A stretch of 64,000 nt of DNA from Stenotrophomonas maltophilia (GTDB lineage: Bacteria; Pseudomonadota; Gammaproteobacteria; Xanthomonadales; Xanthomonadaceae), in assembly GCF_013464485.1 (NCBI RefSeq), contig NZ_RAUX01000018.1, forward strand, positions 62,001 to 126,000, written 5' to 3'. The translations under genes and the position numbers were made by a program. The notes beneath the pieces were generated by a model, which was not told the DNA's origin, did no database searches, and saw nothing but the letters and a program-made list of their open reading frames with translations. Below, piece after piece: positions 27,928-36,264 of this stretch; within the stretch, counting starts at the first letter, position 1; the number at the start of each line of letters is the position of its first letter.

Positions 27928-28584
27928 TCAACGCGCCACGATTACGTCACCGGCCGCATCCACCACGCCCTGAACGATCCGGCGCGAGGACAGGTTTTCC
28001 ACCGAGACCCGTTCGTTCTCACCGGCATCGCCCATCGCCCGGCCGGCAATGCGGACCTCGACCGATCCGCGCCGCGACACCAGTGCCACATTGTCTCCTC
28101 GCTTGATGAGACGCTGTACCACCAGATCGTTGTTCGACAGCAGCGCCCCGGCCTGCAATGGACGGCGGGCGATGCGGCCGATCGCCGCGTTGGGATCGGC
28201 CAGCACCGCGCCGGCAATCCGGGCTGCATCGCGCTGGGCAGTCGTGATATCGGCGGCGGTGAGGGTTTCTCCAGTGCCGATTCCACGGTTGAGAACCAGC
28301 ACGGCCTGGTTGCGCCTTACCTTTACCGGAACGAACAGACGCCAGCCGCCCGCATCGGGGCAGCTCACCTCCACCGTGGTGTTGGCGGTGGGCTGCACCT
28401 GCAGTGCGCCACCACACCTGGGCAGGCGCAGGGCATCGGCCACCTGGGCCTCGCCCTCGCTGCCCGCCGGCAGGGTCGTCAGCGCCGCGGCGCGGATGCT
28501 TGCCACGGGCTGCCAGTCCGCAGCGGCCGCCCAGGGCGAGGCCAGGGCCAACGCGATGGACATCAGCGATGTGATCCGGCGCAT
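27928..28584 (-). CDS. flgA: Flagellar basal body P-ring formation protein FlgA
   Basis: FlgA is the periplasmic chaperone that helps FlgI assemble into the P ring. The 218-residue precursor has a signal peptide (LMSIALALASPWAAA) and a C-terminal SAF-like domain with LNRGIGTGETLTAADIT, GRIARRPLQAGALLSNNDLV and LIKRGDNVALVSRRGSVEVR. The ATG at 28584 follows GGAGG at a good distance; a longer upstream frame runs into repeats. A perfect RpoN promoter core lies 37 bases upstream, so it belongs with the early structural genes, unlike flgM downstream, which has its own FliA promoter. Confidence 0.95.
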   Translation of the reverse strand: MRRITSLMSIALALASPWAAAADWQPVASIRAAALTTLPAGSEGEAQVADALRLPRCGGALQVQPTANTTVEVSCPDAGGWRLFVPVKVRRNQAVLVLNRGIGTGETLTAADITTAQRDAARIAGAVLADPNAAIGRIARRPLQAGALLSNNDLVVQRLIKRGDNVALVSRRGSVEVRIAGRAMGDAGENERVSVENLSSRRIVQGVVDAAGDVIVAR

Positions 28585-28620
28585 GGCGCCTCCTTCTCGG
28601 TAAGACCTGGCCCGGATGCG

Positions 28621-28636
28621 TGCAAGGGGCGTGCCA
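28621..28636 (-). promoter_or_regulatory. RpoN (sigma-54) promoter for flgA
   Basis: On the minus strand TGGCAC-GCCCC-TTGCA is a perfect match to the -24/-12 consensus, 37 bases upstream of the flgA start. Confidence 0.88.
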
Positions 28637-28662
28637 GAGGCAGGGTCTCGGAACAGGAATGT

Positions 28663-28797
28663 GTAGAGTCGACTGTTAGTCGACTTTCGTGTTAGTCGAC
28701 TTTCGTGTTGGTCGACTTTCGCGCGAAGCGCGGGATTTCCTGCGATCGGACAAGAGCAGTCGACCACGAAGAGCAGTCGACTGACAGTCGACTCTAC
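28663..28797. repeat. SMAG repeat with internal 16-base triplication
   Basis: GTAGAGTCGACTG opens and CAGTCGACTCTAC closes the element. Inside, GTTAGTCGACTTTCGT occurs at 28675-28690 and 28691-28706, and with two changes at 28707-28722. It separates the divergent flgA and cheV promoters. Confidence 0.8.
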
Positions 28798-28842
28798 ATA
28801 AAGAGCAGAAGTGGTGCAGAGCACGCGTGTGGCAGACAACCC

Positions 28843-28870
28843 TCAAGTTCTGCCGTCGCGGCGCCGATAC
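28843..28870 (+). promoter_or_regulatory. Candidate FliA promoter for cheV
   Basis: TCAAGTTC, 12 bases and GCCGATAC resemble the FliA consensus (TAAAGTTT-N11-GCCGATAA) with a spacer one base longer. The -10 ends only 7 bases before the cheV ATG. Confidence 0.55.
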
Positions 28871-28877
28871 AGCAGCC

Positions 28878-29822
28878 ATGTCCCATGACCTGCTCAACCG
28901 GATCGACCAGCGGACCCGCCTGGCCGGCCACAACCGCCTGGCGCTGCTGCTGTTCCGTCTCGGCGGACGTCAGCTTTTTGGCGTCAATGTATTCAAGGTG
29001 CAGGAAGTCCTGCGTCGCCCGGAACTGTTCCAGGTGCCCGGGCTGCCCGGCCAGTTCGCCGGCGTGGCAGACGTGCGGGGCCGGTCGGTGCCGGTGCTGG
29101 ACCTGGGCTTGGCCATCGGCCACCCCGAACGCGAGCCCGATGCGGACACCTCCCCCGGCTATCTGGTCGTCACCGAATTCAACCGCTCGATCCAGGGCTT
29201 CCTGGTCAGCGGCGTGGAACGCATCGTCAACATCGCGGTGGAAGATATCCATCCACCACCGGAACTGGGCGCGGAATCGAGCTACCTGACCGCAGTGACC
29301 CGCTTCCAGGGCGAGCTGATCCAGGTGATCGACGTGGAAAGCGTGCTGGCCGACATCGCCCAGGTGCGCGGCGAAGCAGTGCTTGACCCGGCCATGGCGA
29401 TGCCAGCCGATGGCCCGCAGCTGCAGGTGCTGGTGGTGGACGACTCGCGCGTGGCCCGCCAGCAGATCCGCAGCGTGCTGGACCAGCTGGGCGTGGGCGC
29501 CACCCTGCTCTCCGACGGCAAGCAGGCGCTGGACCACCTGCTGCAGATCCACGCCTCGGGCGAGAACCCGGCCGATCGCTACGCCATGGTCATCTCGGAC
29601 ATCGAGATGCCGGCCATGGACGGCTATACGCTGACGACGGAAATCCGGCGCCACCCGGGCCTGGCCGGCCTGTACGTGCTGCTGCACACCTCGCTGTCGG
29701 GCGTATTCAACAATGCGATGGTCGAGCGCGTGGGCGCCAATGCCTTCGTCGCCAAATACTCGCCCCACGAGCTGGCCGACTTCGTGCTGGACCGCCTGCG
29801 CAAGGTGGCGATGGCGGCGTAA
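28878..29822 (+). CDS. cheV: Chemotaxis coupling/response protein CheV
   Basis: CheV couples chemoreceptors to CheA and is itself phosphorylated for adaptation. The 314-residue protein has an N-terminal CheW domain (residues about 10-165, with LLLFRLGGRQLFGVNVFKVQEVLR) and a C-terminal receiver (about 175-305) with LVVDDSRVARQQ, phospho-acceptor aspartate in MVISDIEMPAMDGY and the conserved lysine in FVAKYSPHEL. The ATG at 28878 aligns with other CheV starts. It stands immediately upstream of the flgB operon, the common position in pseudomonads and xanthomonads. The promoter is unusually close to the start codon. Confidence 0.94.
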   Translation: MSHDLLNRIDQRTRLAGHNRLALLLFRLGGRQLFGVNVFKVQEVLRRPELFQVPGLPGQFAGVADVRGRSVPVLDLGLAIGHPEREPDADTSPGYLVVTEFNRSIQGFLVSGVERIVNIAVEDIHPPPELGAESSYLTAVTRFQGELIQVIDVESVLADIAQVRGEAVLDPAMAMPADGPQLQVLVVDDSRVARQQIRSVLDQLGVGATLLSDGKQALDHLLQIHASGENPADRYAMVISDIEMPAMDGYTLTTEIRRHPGLAGLYVLLHTSLSGVFNNAMVERVGANAFVAKYSPHELADFVLDRLRKVAMAA

Positions 29823-29833
29823 GGCCCTGTCCT

Positions 29834-29903
29834 GTAGAGCCGAGCCCATGCTCGGCTTGTGCGGCGCCTGAACGAAATGCAGCCGAGCATGGCTCGGCTC
29901 TAC
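29834..29903. repeat. SMAG repeat pair
   Basis: GTAGAGCCGAGCC and GGCTCGGCTCTAC lie in inverted orientation over 70 bases after cheV. The element ends 17 bases before the flgB RpoN promoter and may act as the cheV terminator. Confidence 0.85.
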
Positions 29904-29920
29904 CAAGACGCACTGTGCTT

Positions 29921-29936
29921 TGGCACACCCCTTGCA
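29921..29936 (+). promoter_or_regulatory. RpoN (sigma-54) promoter for the flgBCDEF operon
   Basis: TGGCAC-ACCCC-TTGCA is a perfect -24/-12 match, 33 bases before the flgB start. Confidence 0.9.
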
Positions 29937-29969
29937 GCTTCCCGGGCAACGTTCCCGTGGGAGTGCATC

Positions 29970-30365
29970 GTGCGCAACCTGATTACCGACTACCTGGGCG
30001 TCCATGCCCAAGCCATGCCGTTGCGCGAACAGCGGATGAAGCTGATCGCCAGCAACCTCGGCAATGCCGACACTCCCGGCTACAAGGCCCAGGACCTGGA
30101 CTTCGATGCCGCCCTGCGCCATGCCCAGGGGCAGGATGCCAATGGCCTGATGGCCACCACCCATGAGCAGCACTACGAAATCAGTAGTGGCCTGAACCCG
30201 TTCCAGATCGCGCGCGAAGGCGTGCAGCCCAGCCTGGACGGCAACACCGTCGACCCCGACGCCGAGCGTGCAGCCTATGGCCGTGCCGCGCTCGAGTACC
30301 GCGCTTCGCTGAGTTTCGTCGAGAGCAAGGTGCGTTCCATGCTGACCGCGATCACGGGGCAGTAA
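29970..30365 (+). CDS. flgB: Flagellar proximal rod protein FlgB
   Basis: FlgB is the first proximal rod subunit, joining the rod to the MS ring and export gate. The 131-residue protein has the rod/hook N-terminal motif MKLIASNLGNADTPGYKAQDLDF and a C-terminal helix ALEYRASLSFVESKVRSMLTAITG. The start is a GTG at 29970, six bases after TGGGAG; the frame stays open upstream through the promoter and the SMAG repeat, so those longer forms are rejected. It leads the RpoN-driven flgBCDEF operon. Confidence 0.94.
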   Translation: MRNLITDYLGVHAQAMPLREQRMKLIASNLGNADTPGYKAQDLDFDAALRHAQGQDANGLMATTHEQHYEISSGLNPFQIAREGVQPSLDGNTVDPDAERAAYGRAALEYRASLSFVESKVRSMLTAITGQ

Positions 30366-30368
30366 GCC

Positions 30369-30776
30369 ATGAGCAACCTGCCGATCTTCGATATCGCCGG
30401 CTCCGCCCTGCAAGCGCAGTCGGTGCGCATGAGCACCATTGCCTCCAATCTCTCCAACGCCGACACCGTCGCCGGTTCCGCCGACGCCGTGTACAAGCCG
30501 CTGGAACCGATCTTCCAGGCTGTGACCAGCAAGAACGATCCGAACATCACCTCGGTGAAGGTGAAGGAGATCACCCAGAGCGATGCGGCGCCGATCAAGC
30601 GCTACGAGCCGGGCCACCCGCTGGCCGATGCCGACGGCTACATCTACCAGCCCGACGTCGATCCGGTGGCGCAGATGGTCAACCTGATCTCGACCTCGCG
30701 CAATTACCAGGCCGGCGTGGAGATGTTGACCACCGCCAAGGAACTGGCCCTGGCCACCCTGACCATGGGCCGCTGA
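30369..30776 (+). CDS. flgC: Flagellar proximal rod protein FlgC
   Basis: A 135-residue proximal rod subunit. The N-terminal motif AQSVRMSTIASNLSNADTVAG, the central PDVDPVAQMVNLISTSRNYQ and the C-terminal helix VEMLTTAKELALATLTMGR are standard for FlgC. It begins 3 bases after flgB and precedes flgD by 23 bases, all in the RpoN-driven operon. Length matches the family. Identification is secure. Confidence 0.96.
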   Translation: MSNLPIFDIAGSALQAQSVRMSTIASNLSNADTVAGSADAVYKPLEPIFQAVTSKNDPNITSVKVKEITQSDAAPIKRYEPGHPLADADGYIYQPDVDPVAQMVNLISTSRNYQAGVEMLTTAKELALATLTMGR

Positions 30777-30799
30777 GGCCCGCAGTACCGGATACCGCC

Positions 30800-31483
30800 A
30801 TGACCACCGCCGTCAACAACCAGACCAGCCAGGACGTCTACACCGCACTCGGTCTGAACGCCCCGAACAGCAACGCCACCAAGAAGAAGAACACGCTGGA
30901 CCAGGCCGACTTCCTGCGCCTGATGACCGAGCAGCTGCAGCACCAGGATCCGCTGAAACCGATGGACAACACGCAGATGGTCGCGCAGATGGCGCAGATG
31001 TCCACCGTGCAGGGCATCACCGATCTGAACAAAACGGTGAAGGGCTTCCAGGAGTCGATGGCCAGCGACCAGGTGCTGCGTGGTGCAGCGCTGGTCGGCC
31101 ACCAGGTGCTGGTGCCTTCGGAGAAGCTGGTACTTGAGAAGGAAGGCAGCGTTGAAGGCACGGTCGCCGCGCCGTCGGCCGGCATCATCACCGTGGACAT
31201 CACCGATGCCAACGGCGCCAAGGTCACGTCGCTGAGCGTTGAAGCCAAGGCCGCTGGCGAAACCGCCTTCAAGTGGGATGGCAAGGACGCCAACGGCAAG
31301 CGCATGGACCCGGGCAAGTACTCGGTCGTTGCCAACCACGTCGACACCACCGGCAAGAGCACCAAGCTGTCCACCTACGTGCAGGCGCCGGTGGAAAGCG
31401 TGACCGTCGGTTCCGACGGCCTGTACCTGAACCTCAAGGGCCTGGGCACGGCCCCGATCGACTACGTGCTCCGCGTCAGCTGA
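30800..31483 (+). CDS. flgD: Flagellar hook assembly (capping) protein FlgD
   Basis: FlgD caps the growing hook and is discarded afterwards. The 227-residue protein has the conserved N-terminal segment LDQADFLRLMTEQLQHQDPLKPMDNTQ, which includes the export region, and a C-terminal Ig-like part (about 115-215) with AGETAFKWDGKDANGKRMDPGKYSV, the FlgD Tudor/Ig arrangement. It lies between flgC and flgE in the usual order. Identification is secure. Confidence 0.96.
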   Translation: MTTAVNNQTSQDVYTALGLNAPNSNATKKKNTLDQADFLRLMTEQLQHQDPLKPMDNTQMVAQMAQMSTVQGITDLNKTVKGFQESMASDQVLRGAALVGHQVLVPSEKLVLEKEGSVEGTVAAPSAGIITVDITDANGAKVTSLSVEAKAAGETAFKWDGKDANGKRMDPGKYSVVANHVDTTGKSTKLSTYVQAPVESVTVGSDGLYLNLKGLGTAPIDYVLRVS

Positions 31484-31515
31484 GCCGCACATCCCGCATC
31501 AACCAGGAGCATCCC

Positions 31516-32739
31516 ATGGGCTTCAATGTCTCGCTGTCCGGCATCAATGCCGCCAACACCGACCTGAGCGTCACCGCCAACAACGTCGCCAACGTCAACA
31601 CCACCGGCTTCAAGCAGTCGCGCGCCGAATTCGCCGACCTGTTCGCTTCGACCAGCTACGGCCTGTCGAAGAACCAGACGGGTTCGGGTGTGCGCGTCTC
31701 CAACGTCGCCCAGCAGTTCATCCAGGGCCACAACGAACAGACCGGCCGCAGCCTGGACATGGCCATTTCCGGTGAAGGCTTCTTCACCATGAACATGAAT
31801 GGTTCGCGGGTGTACTCACGTGCCGGCAACTTCCAGACCGATCCGTCCGGCTACGTGATCAATCCGCAGGGTGCACGCCTGCAGGTGTTCGCGCCGAACG
31901 CCGACGGCACCAACTTCGACGCCGGCCGCCTGGTCGACCTGCAGCTGCTGACCACCGACAGCCCGCCGAAACAGACCAGCGAAGTGAAGGTCGGCTTCAC
32001 CCTGCCGGCCAACGCCAAGCAGCCCACGGTCACCACCTTCGACCCGACCGACTCCAACAGCTACAACCACTCCAGCGGTGGCATCACCGTGTACGACTCG
32101 CTGGGCGTGAGCCACATCCAGGTCTCATACTTCGTGAAGGGTGCCAACCCGAACGAGTGGACCGTACGCAACTACGTGGACGGCCAGCCGGCCGGCACCC
32201 CCACTGCGGTCACCTTCGACAACAGCGGCAAGCTGACCAGCCCGGCCAACGGCAAGGTCAGCCTGGGTACCTTCACCCCGACCACCGGTGCCGGCCAGCT
32301 GAACATGACGCTGGATATCAGCGGCTCCACCCAGTACGGCGAGAAGTTCGCCCTGCGCAACACCCAGCAGGATGGCTACGCCGCCGGCAAGCTCAACGAG
32401 ATCACCGTATCGGAAACCGGCGTGGTCTACGCCCGCTATTCCAACGGCGACGACAAGCCGCTGGGCCAGGTTGCATTGACCACCTTCAACAACACCCAGG
32501 GCCTGGAATCGAAGGGCAACAACCTGTGGGTGGAGACCTTCGAATCGGGCACGCCTCGTACCGGCATGCCGGACACCTCCAACCTCGGCAAGATCCAGGC
32601 CGGCTCGCTGGAAGCGTCCACCGTCGACCTCACCGAGCAGCTGGTCAACATGATCACCGCGCAGCGCAACTTCCAGGCCAACGCGCAGATGATCACCACC
32701 CAGGACCAGATCACCCAGACCGTCATCAACATCCGTTGA
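31516..32739 (+). CDS. flgE: Flagellar hook protein FlgE
   Basis: FlgE polymerises into the hook, the universal joint between rod and filament. The 407-residue protein starts MGFNVSLSGINAANTDLSVTANNVANVNTTGFK and ends EQLVNMITAQRNFQANAQMITTQDQITQTVINIR, the paired terminal helices that form the core. The middle is the surface-exposed domain. The ATG at 31516 follows AGGAG; the frame is open further upstream inside flgD but that part is not FlgE-like. Identification is secure. Confidence 0.97.
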   Translation: MGFNVSLSGINAANTDLSVTANNVANVNTTGFKQSRAEFADLFASTSYGLSKNQTGSGVRVSNVAQQFIQGHNEQTGRSLDMAISGEGFFTMNMNGSRVYSRAGNFQTDPSGYVINPQGARLQVFAPNADGTNFDAGRLVDLQLLTTDSPPKQTSEVKVGFTLPANAKQPTVTTFDPTDSNSYNHSSGGITVYDSLGVSHIQVSYFVKGANPNEWTVRNYVDGQPAGTPTAVTFDNSGKLTSPANGKVSLGTFTPTTGAGQLNMTLDISGSTQYGEKFALRNTQQDGYAAGKLNEITVSETGVVYARYSNGDDKPLGQVALTTFNNTQGLESKGNNLWVETFESGTPRTGMPDTSNLGKIQAGSLEASTVDLTEQLVNMITAQRNFQANAQMITTQDQITQTVINIR

Positions 32740-32771
32740 TGAACTGCTGACCCCGTCTCGGAACTTCCCGC

Positions 32772-33521
32772 ATGGATAAAGCCCTTTACGTGGCGATGAC
32801 CGGCGCCCGCGCCTCCCTGCAGGCGCAGGGTACGCTCAGCCACAACCTCGCCAACTCCGACACCCCCGGCTTCAAGGAAGCGCTGGCCAACACCAAAGCC
32901 TTCCCGATCCGGGGCCCGGGCTTTGCCTCGCGGGTGGATGCGCTGCACGTCGACGCCGGCTTCAATCGGCGGCCCGGCGCGCAGCACATCACCGGCAAGC
33001 CGCTGGATCTGGCCCTGCAGACCGGCACCTGGCTGGCCGTGCAGTCCACCGATGGCAGCGAGGCGTACACGCGCGGCGCAGCGTTGTCGGTCACGCCGAA
33101 TGGCCAGCTGGTGACTTCCAGCGGCCGACCGGTGCTGGATGACAACAACAATCCGATCGCCATTCCGCCATACCAGGCGATGGAGATCGGCGCCGACGGC
33201 ACGATCTCGATCATCCCGCAGGGTGAAGGTCCACAGACGATGGCCCAGGTGGGCAGGATCAAGGTGGTTCAGGCACCGGATGAGCGCCTCGAACGCGGCC
33301 TGGATGGCCTGTTCCGCAATACCGACCCGCTGCAGCCATTCGCGCCCGCGCAGGGCACGGCCGTGCACAGCGGCCAGCTGGAGGGCAGCAACGTCGATGC
33401 CGCCGGTGCGCTGGTGCAGATGATCCAACTGCAGCGCCAGTACGAAATGCAGGTGCAGGTGATCAAGCACGGCGACGACAACGCGCGCAGCGCCAACAGC
33501 CTGCTGCGCCTGGGCAGCTGA
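32772..33521 (+). CDS. flgF: Flagellar proximal rod protein FlgF
   Basis: A 249-residue rod subunit. It starts MDKALYVAMTGARASLQAQGTLSHNLANSDTPGFK and ends with the helical region GALVQMIQLQRQYEMQVQVIKHGDDNARSANSLLRLGS. FlgF is the last gene of the flgB operon here: a second RpoN promoter follows before flgG. Its length and neighbours are standard. Confidence 0.96.
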   Translation: MDKALYVAMTGARASLQAQGTLSHNLANSDTPGFKEALANTKAFPIRGPGFASRVDALHVDAGFNRRPGAQHITGKPLDLALQTGTWLAVQSTDGSEAYTRGAALSVTPNGQLVTSSGRPVLDDNNNPIAIPPYQAMEIGADGTISIIPQGEGPQTMAQVGRIKVVQAPDERLERGLDGLFRNTDPLQPFAPAQGTAVHSGQLEGSNVDAAGALVQMIQLQRQYEMQVQVIKHGDDNARSANSLLRLGS

Positions 33522-33551
33522 CGGAATTCCGGCGCCGTTTGAATGCGGCGC

Positions 33552-33567
33552 TGGCACACCGCTTGCA
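33552..33567 (+). promoter_or_regulatory. RpoN (sigma-54) promoter for the flgG operon
   Basis: TGGCAC-ACCGC-TTGCA is a perfect -24/-12 match in the flgF-flgG gap, 56 bases before flgG. It splits the flg genes into two RpoN transcripts. Confidence 0.88.
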
Positions 33568-33623
33568 CACCCGAAGACAAGGGCCGCACCGCGCGGCCGG
33601 CTCCACCAGACAGGACACCGAAG

Positions 33624-34409
33624 ATGAATCAGGCATTGTGGATCGCGAAAACCGGACTGGATGCGCAGCAGATGCGCATGTCGGTGGTTTCCAACAACCT
33701 CGCCAACACCAACACCACCGGCTTCAAGCAGGACCGTGCCAGCTTCGAGGACCTGCTGTACCAGCAGGTGCGCCAGCCCGGCGGTTCCTCGTCGGCACAG
33801 ACGCAGCTGCCCACCGGCCTGCAGCTGGGTACCGGCGTGCGCGTGGTCGCCACCGCCAAGAATTTCGAACAGGGCGGCCAGCAGCAGACCGGGCGCGCGC
33901 TGGACGTGATGGTCAACGGCCGCGGCTTCTTCGAAGTTCAGATGCCCGACGGCAGCTCGGCCTACACCCGTGACGGCTCGTTCAAGATCAACCAGGACAG
34001 CGAGCTGGTCACCAACAGCGGCTATCCGGTGCAGCCCGGCATCCAGATTCCCGAGGGCGCACAGTCGGTGACCATCGGCAGCGACGGCACCATCAGCGTG
34101 AAGATGGCCGACAACGCGGCGTCGGTGGAAGTGGGTGCGTTGACCCTGACCGACTTCGTCAATCCGGCCGGCCTGCAGGCCCGCGGCGAGAACCTGTTCC
34201 TGGAGACCACCGCGTCCGGTCCGGCACAGAACGGCAATCCCGGCCTGAATGGCCTTGGCACCGTGGTGCAGGGCGCGCTGGAAGGCAGCAACGTCAACGT
34301 AGTGGAAGAGCTGGTGTCGATGATCGAAACCCAGCGCGCCTACGAAATGAACGCCAAGGCGATCTCCACCACCGACTCGATGCTCGGCTACCTCAACAAC
34401 AAGATCTGA
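33624..34409 (+). CDS. flgG: Flagellar distal rod protein FlgG
   Basis: FlgG builds the distal rod (drive shaft). The 261-residue protein starts MNQALWIAKTGLDAQQMRMSVVSNNLANTNTTGFK and ends VVEELVSMIETQRAYEMNAKAISTTDSMLGYLNNKI, a textbook FlgG frame of normal length. The ATG at 33624 was chosen because the open frame upstream overlaps the RpoN promoter. It leads a second RpoN transcript that probably reaches flgL. Confidence 0.97.
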   Translation: MNQALWIAKTGLDAQQMRMSVVSNNLANTNTTGFKQDRASFEDLLYQQVRQPGGSSSAQTQLPTGLQLGTGVRVVATAKNFEQGGQQQTGRALDVMVNGRGFFEVQMPDGSSAYTRDGSFKINQDSELVTNSGYPVQPGIQIPEGAQSVTIGSDGTISVKMADNAASVEVGALTLTDFVNPAGLQARGENLFLETTASGPAQNGNPGLNGLGTVVQGALEGSNVNVVEELVSMIETQRAYEMNAKAISTTDSMLGYLNNKI

Positions 34410-34431
34410 CCGGCCCAACCGGGATACCGCC

Positions 34432-35124
34432 ATGTCGTCCATTTCCAACTTCGCCCGCACTGCCCTCGCCTGTGCCGTGGCCGCCCTGCTCGGTGGCTGC
34501 GTGATCGCCGGCGACGTGCGCCCCTACCCGACCATGGCGCCGATCCAGCCGATCATGCCGCCGCAGGCCCAGCCGACCGCGGGTGCGATCTACGCCGCCG
34601 GCCCCACCCTGCAGTTGTACTCGGATCGCCGCGCACGCGATGTTGGCGACCTGCTGACCATCACCCTGCTGGAAAACACCACGGCGCAGACCAGTGCCAA
34701 CACCGCGACCAACAAGGAGTCGAACCTGAGCCTTGGCACGCCGTCGATCTTCGGTGCGCCGGTCACCCTGGGTGGCAAGGACATCCTCAGCGCCAGCGCC
34801 AAGGGCGCGCGTGACTTCACCGGCAAGGGCAACAGCGCGCAGAGCAACCGCCTGCAGGGCAGCGTGACCGTGACCGTGGTGCAGCGCCTGCCCAACGGCA
34901 ACCTGGTCGTGCAGGGCCAGAAGAACCTGCGGCTGAACCAGGGCGATGAACTGGTGCAGGTGCAGGGCATCGTGCGCCCCGGCGACATCAGCCAGGACAA
35001 CACCATTCCCTCCAGCCGCGTGGCCGAGGCCCGCATCGTCTACGGCGGCCGCGGCCCGGTCGCGCAGTCCAACGCGATGGGCTGGCTGAGTCGCTTCTTC
35101 AACTCCGGCCTGACGCCGTTCTGA
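34432..35124 (+). CDS. flgH: Flagellar L-ring lipoprotein FlgH
   Basis: FlgH forms the outer-membrane L ring. The 230-residue precursor has a lipoprotein signal ending in the lipobox LLGGC (cysteine at residue 23). The mature part has the family motifs [46 protein letters not shown] and the C-terminal [31 protein letters not shown]. It lies between flgG and flgI in the canonical order. Identification is secure. Confidence 0.97.
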   Translation: MSSISNFARTALACAVAALLGGCVIAGDVRPYPTMAPIQPIMPPQAQPTAGAIYAAGPTLQLYSDRRARDVGDLLTITLLENTTAQTSANTATNKESNLSLGTPSIFGAPVTLGGKDILSASAKGARDFTGKGNSAQSNRLQGSVTVTVVQRLPNGNLVVQGQKNLRLNQGDELVQVQGIVRPGDISQDNTIPSSRVAEARIVYGGRGPVAQSNAMGWLSRFFNSGLTPF

Positions 35125-35126
35125 GT

Positions 35127-36263
35127 ATGGCCATGAAACTCTTCTTCTCTTCTTCCTGGCAGGGACGCGCGACGTCGTTCGTCGCATTGATGCTGCTGAT
35201 CGTGGCAGCCCCGGCCAGCGCCGAGCGCATCAAGGACCTGGCCCAGGTGGGCGGCGTGCGCGGCAATGCGCTGGTCGGCTACGGCCTGGTGGTCGGGCTG
35301 GATGGCAGCGGTGACCGCACCAGCCAGGCGCCCTTCACCGTGCAGAGCCTGAAGAACCTGCTGGGCGAGCTGGGTGTCAATGTGCCGCCGAACGTCAACC
35401 CGCAGTTGAAGAACGTGGCCGCCGTGGCGATCCATGCCGAGCTGCCGCCGTTTGCGAAGCCGGGCCAGCCGATCGACATCACCGTGTCGTCGATCGGCAA
35501 CGCGGTCTCGCTGCGTGGCGGTTCATTGCTGATGGCGCCGCTGCGGGGTGCCGACGGCCAGATCTACGCCATCGCCCAGGGCAACCTCATCGTCGGCGGC
35601 TTCGGCGCGCAGGGCAAGGATGGCTCGCGGGTCTCGGTAAACGTGCCGAGCGTGGGCCGCATTCCCAACGGTGCAACGGTTGAACGCGCCCTGCCCGATC
35701 CGCTGGCCAATGGCGGCGAGATCACCCTGAACCTGCACAACAACGACTTCACCACGGTCTCGCGCATGGTTTCCGCGCTCAACAATGCGTTCGGCGAAGG
35801 TGCCGCACGCGCGGTCGACGGTGTGACCGTGGCGGTGACCGCCCCGACCGATCCGGGCGCACGCATCGGCCTGCTGGCGCGCATCGAGAATCTGGAATTG
35901 ACCCCGGGCAGCGCACCGGCCAAGGTCGTGGTCAATTCGCGTACCGGCACCGTGGTCATCGGCCAGCAGGTGCGGGTCGGCCCTGCCGCGATCTCGCACG
36001 GTTCGCTGACGGTGACGATCCAGGAAAACACCAACGTCAGCCAGCCCAACGCGCTGTCTGGCGGCCGTACTGTGGCCAGCCCGCAGTCGACCATCACCGC
36101 CACCAATGACGGCAGCCGCATGTTCAAGTTCAGCGGCGGCACCACCCTGGACGAGATCGTGCACGCGGTGAACGCGGTAGGCGCGGCGCCGGGCGATCTC
36201 ATTGCCATTCTGGAAGCCCTGAAGCAGGCCGGCGCTCTGAGTGCCGAGCTCGAGGTGATCTGA
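35127..36263 (+). CDS. flgI: Flagellar P-ring protein FlgI
   Basis: FlgI forms the periplasmic P ring around the rod, assembled with help from FlgA. The 378-residue precursor has a signal peptide ([15 protein letters not shown]) and then [33 protein letters not shown], the family hallmark. The C-terminus ends [22 protein letters not shown]. Two ATGs (35127 and 35133) are possible; the first is 2 bases after the flgH stop. Identification is secure. Confidence 0.97.
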   Translation: MAMKLFFSSSWQGRATSFVALMLLIVAAPASAERIKDLAQVGGVRGNALVGYGLVVGLDGSGDRTSQAPFTVQSLKNLLGELGVNVPPNVNPQLKNVAAVAIHAELPPFAKPGQPIDITVSSIGNAVSLRGGSLLMAPLRGADGQIYAIAQGNLIVGGFGAQGKDGSRVSVNVPSVGRIPNGATVERALPDPLANGGEITLNLHNNDFTTVSRMVSALNNAFGEGAARAVDGVTVAVTAPTDPGARIGLLARIENLELTPGSAPAKVVVNSRTGTVVIGQQVRVGPAAISHGSLTVTIQENTNVSQPNALSGGRTVASPQSTITATNDGSRMFKFSGGTTLDEIVHAVNAVGAAPGDLIAILEALKQAGALSAELEVI

Positions 36264-36264
36264 C

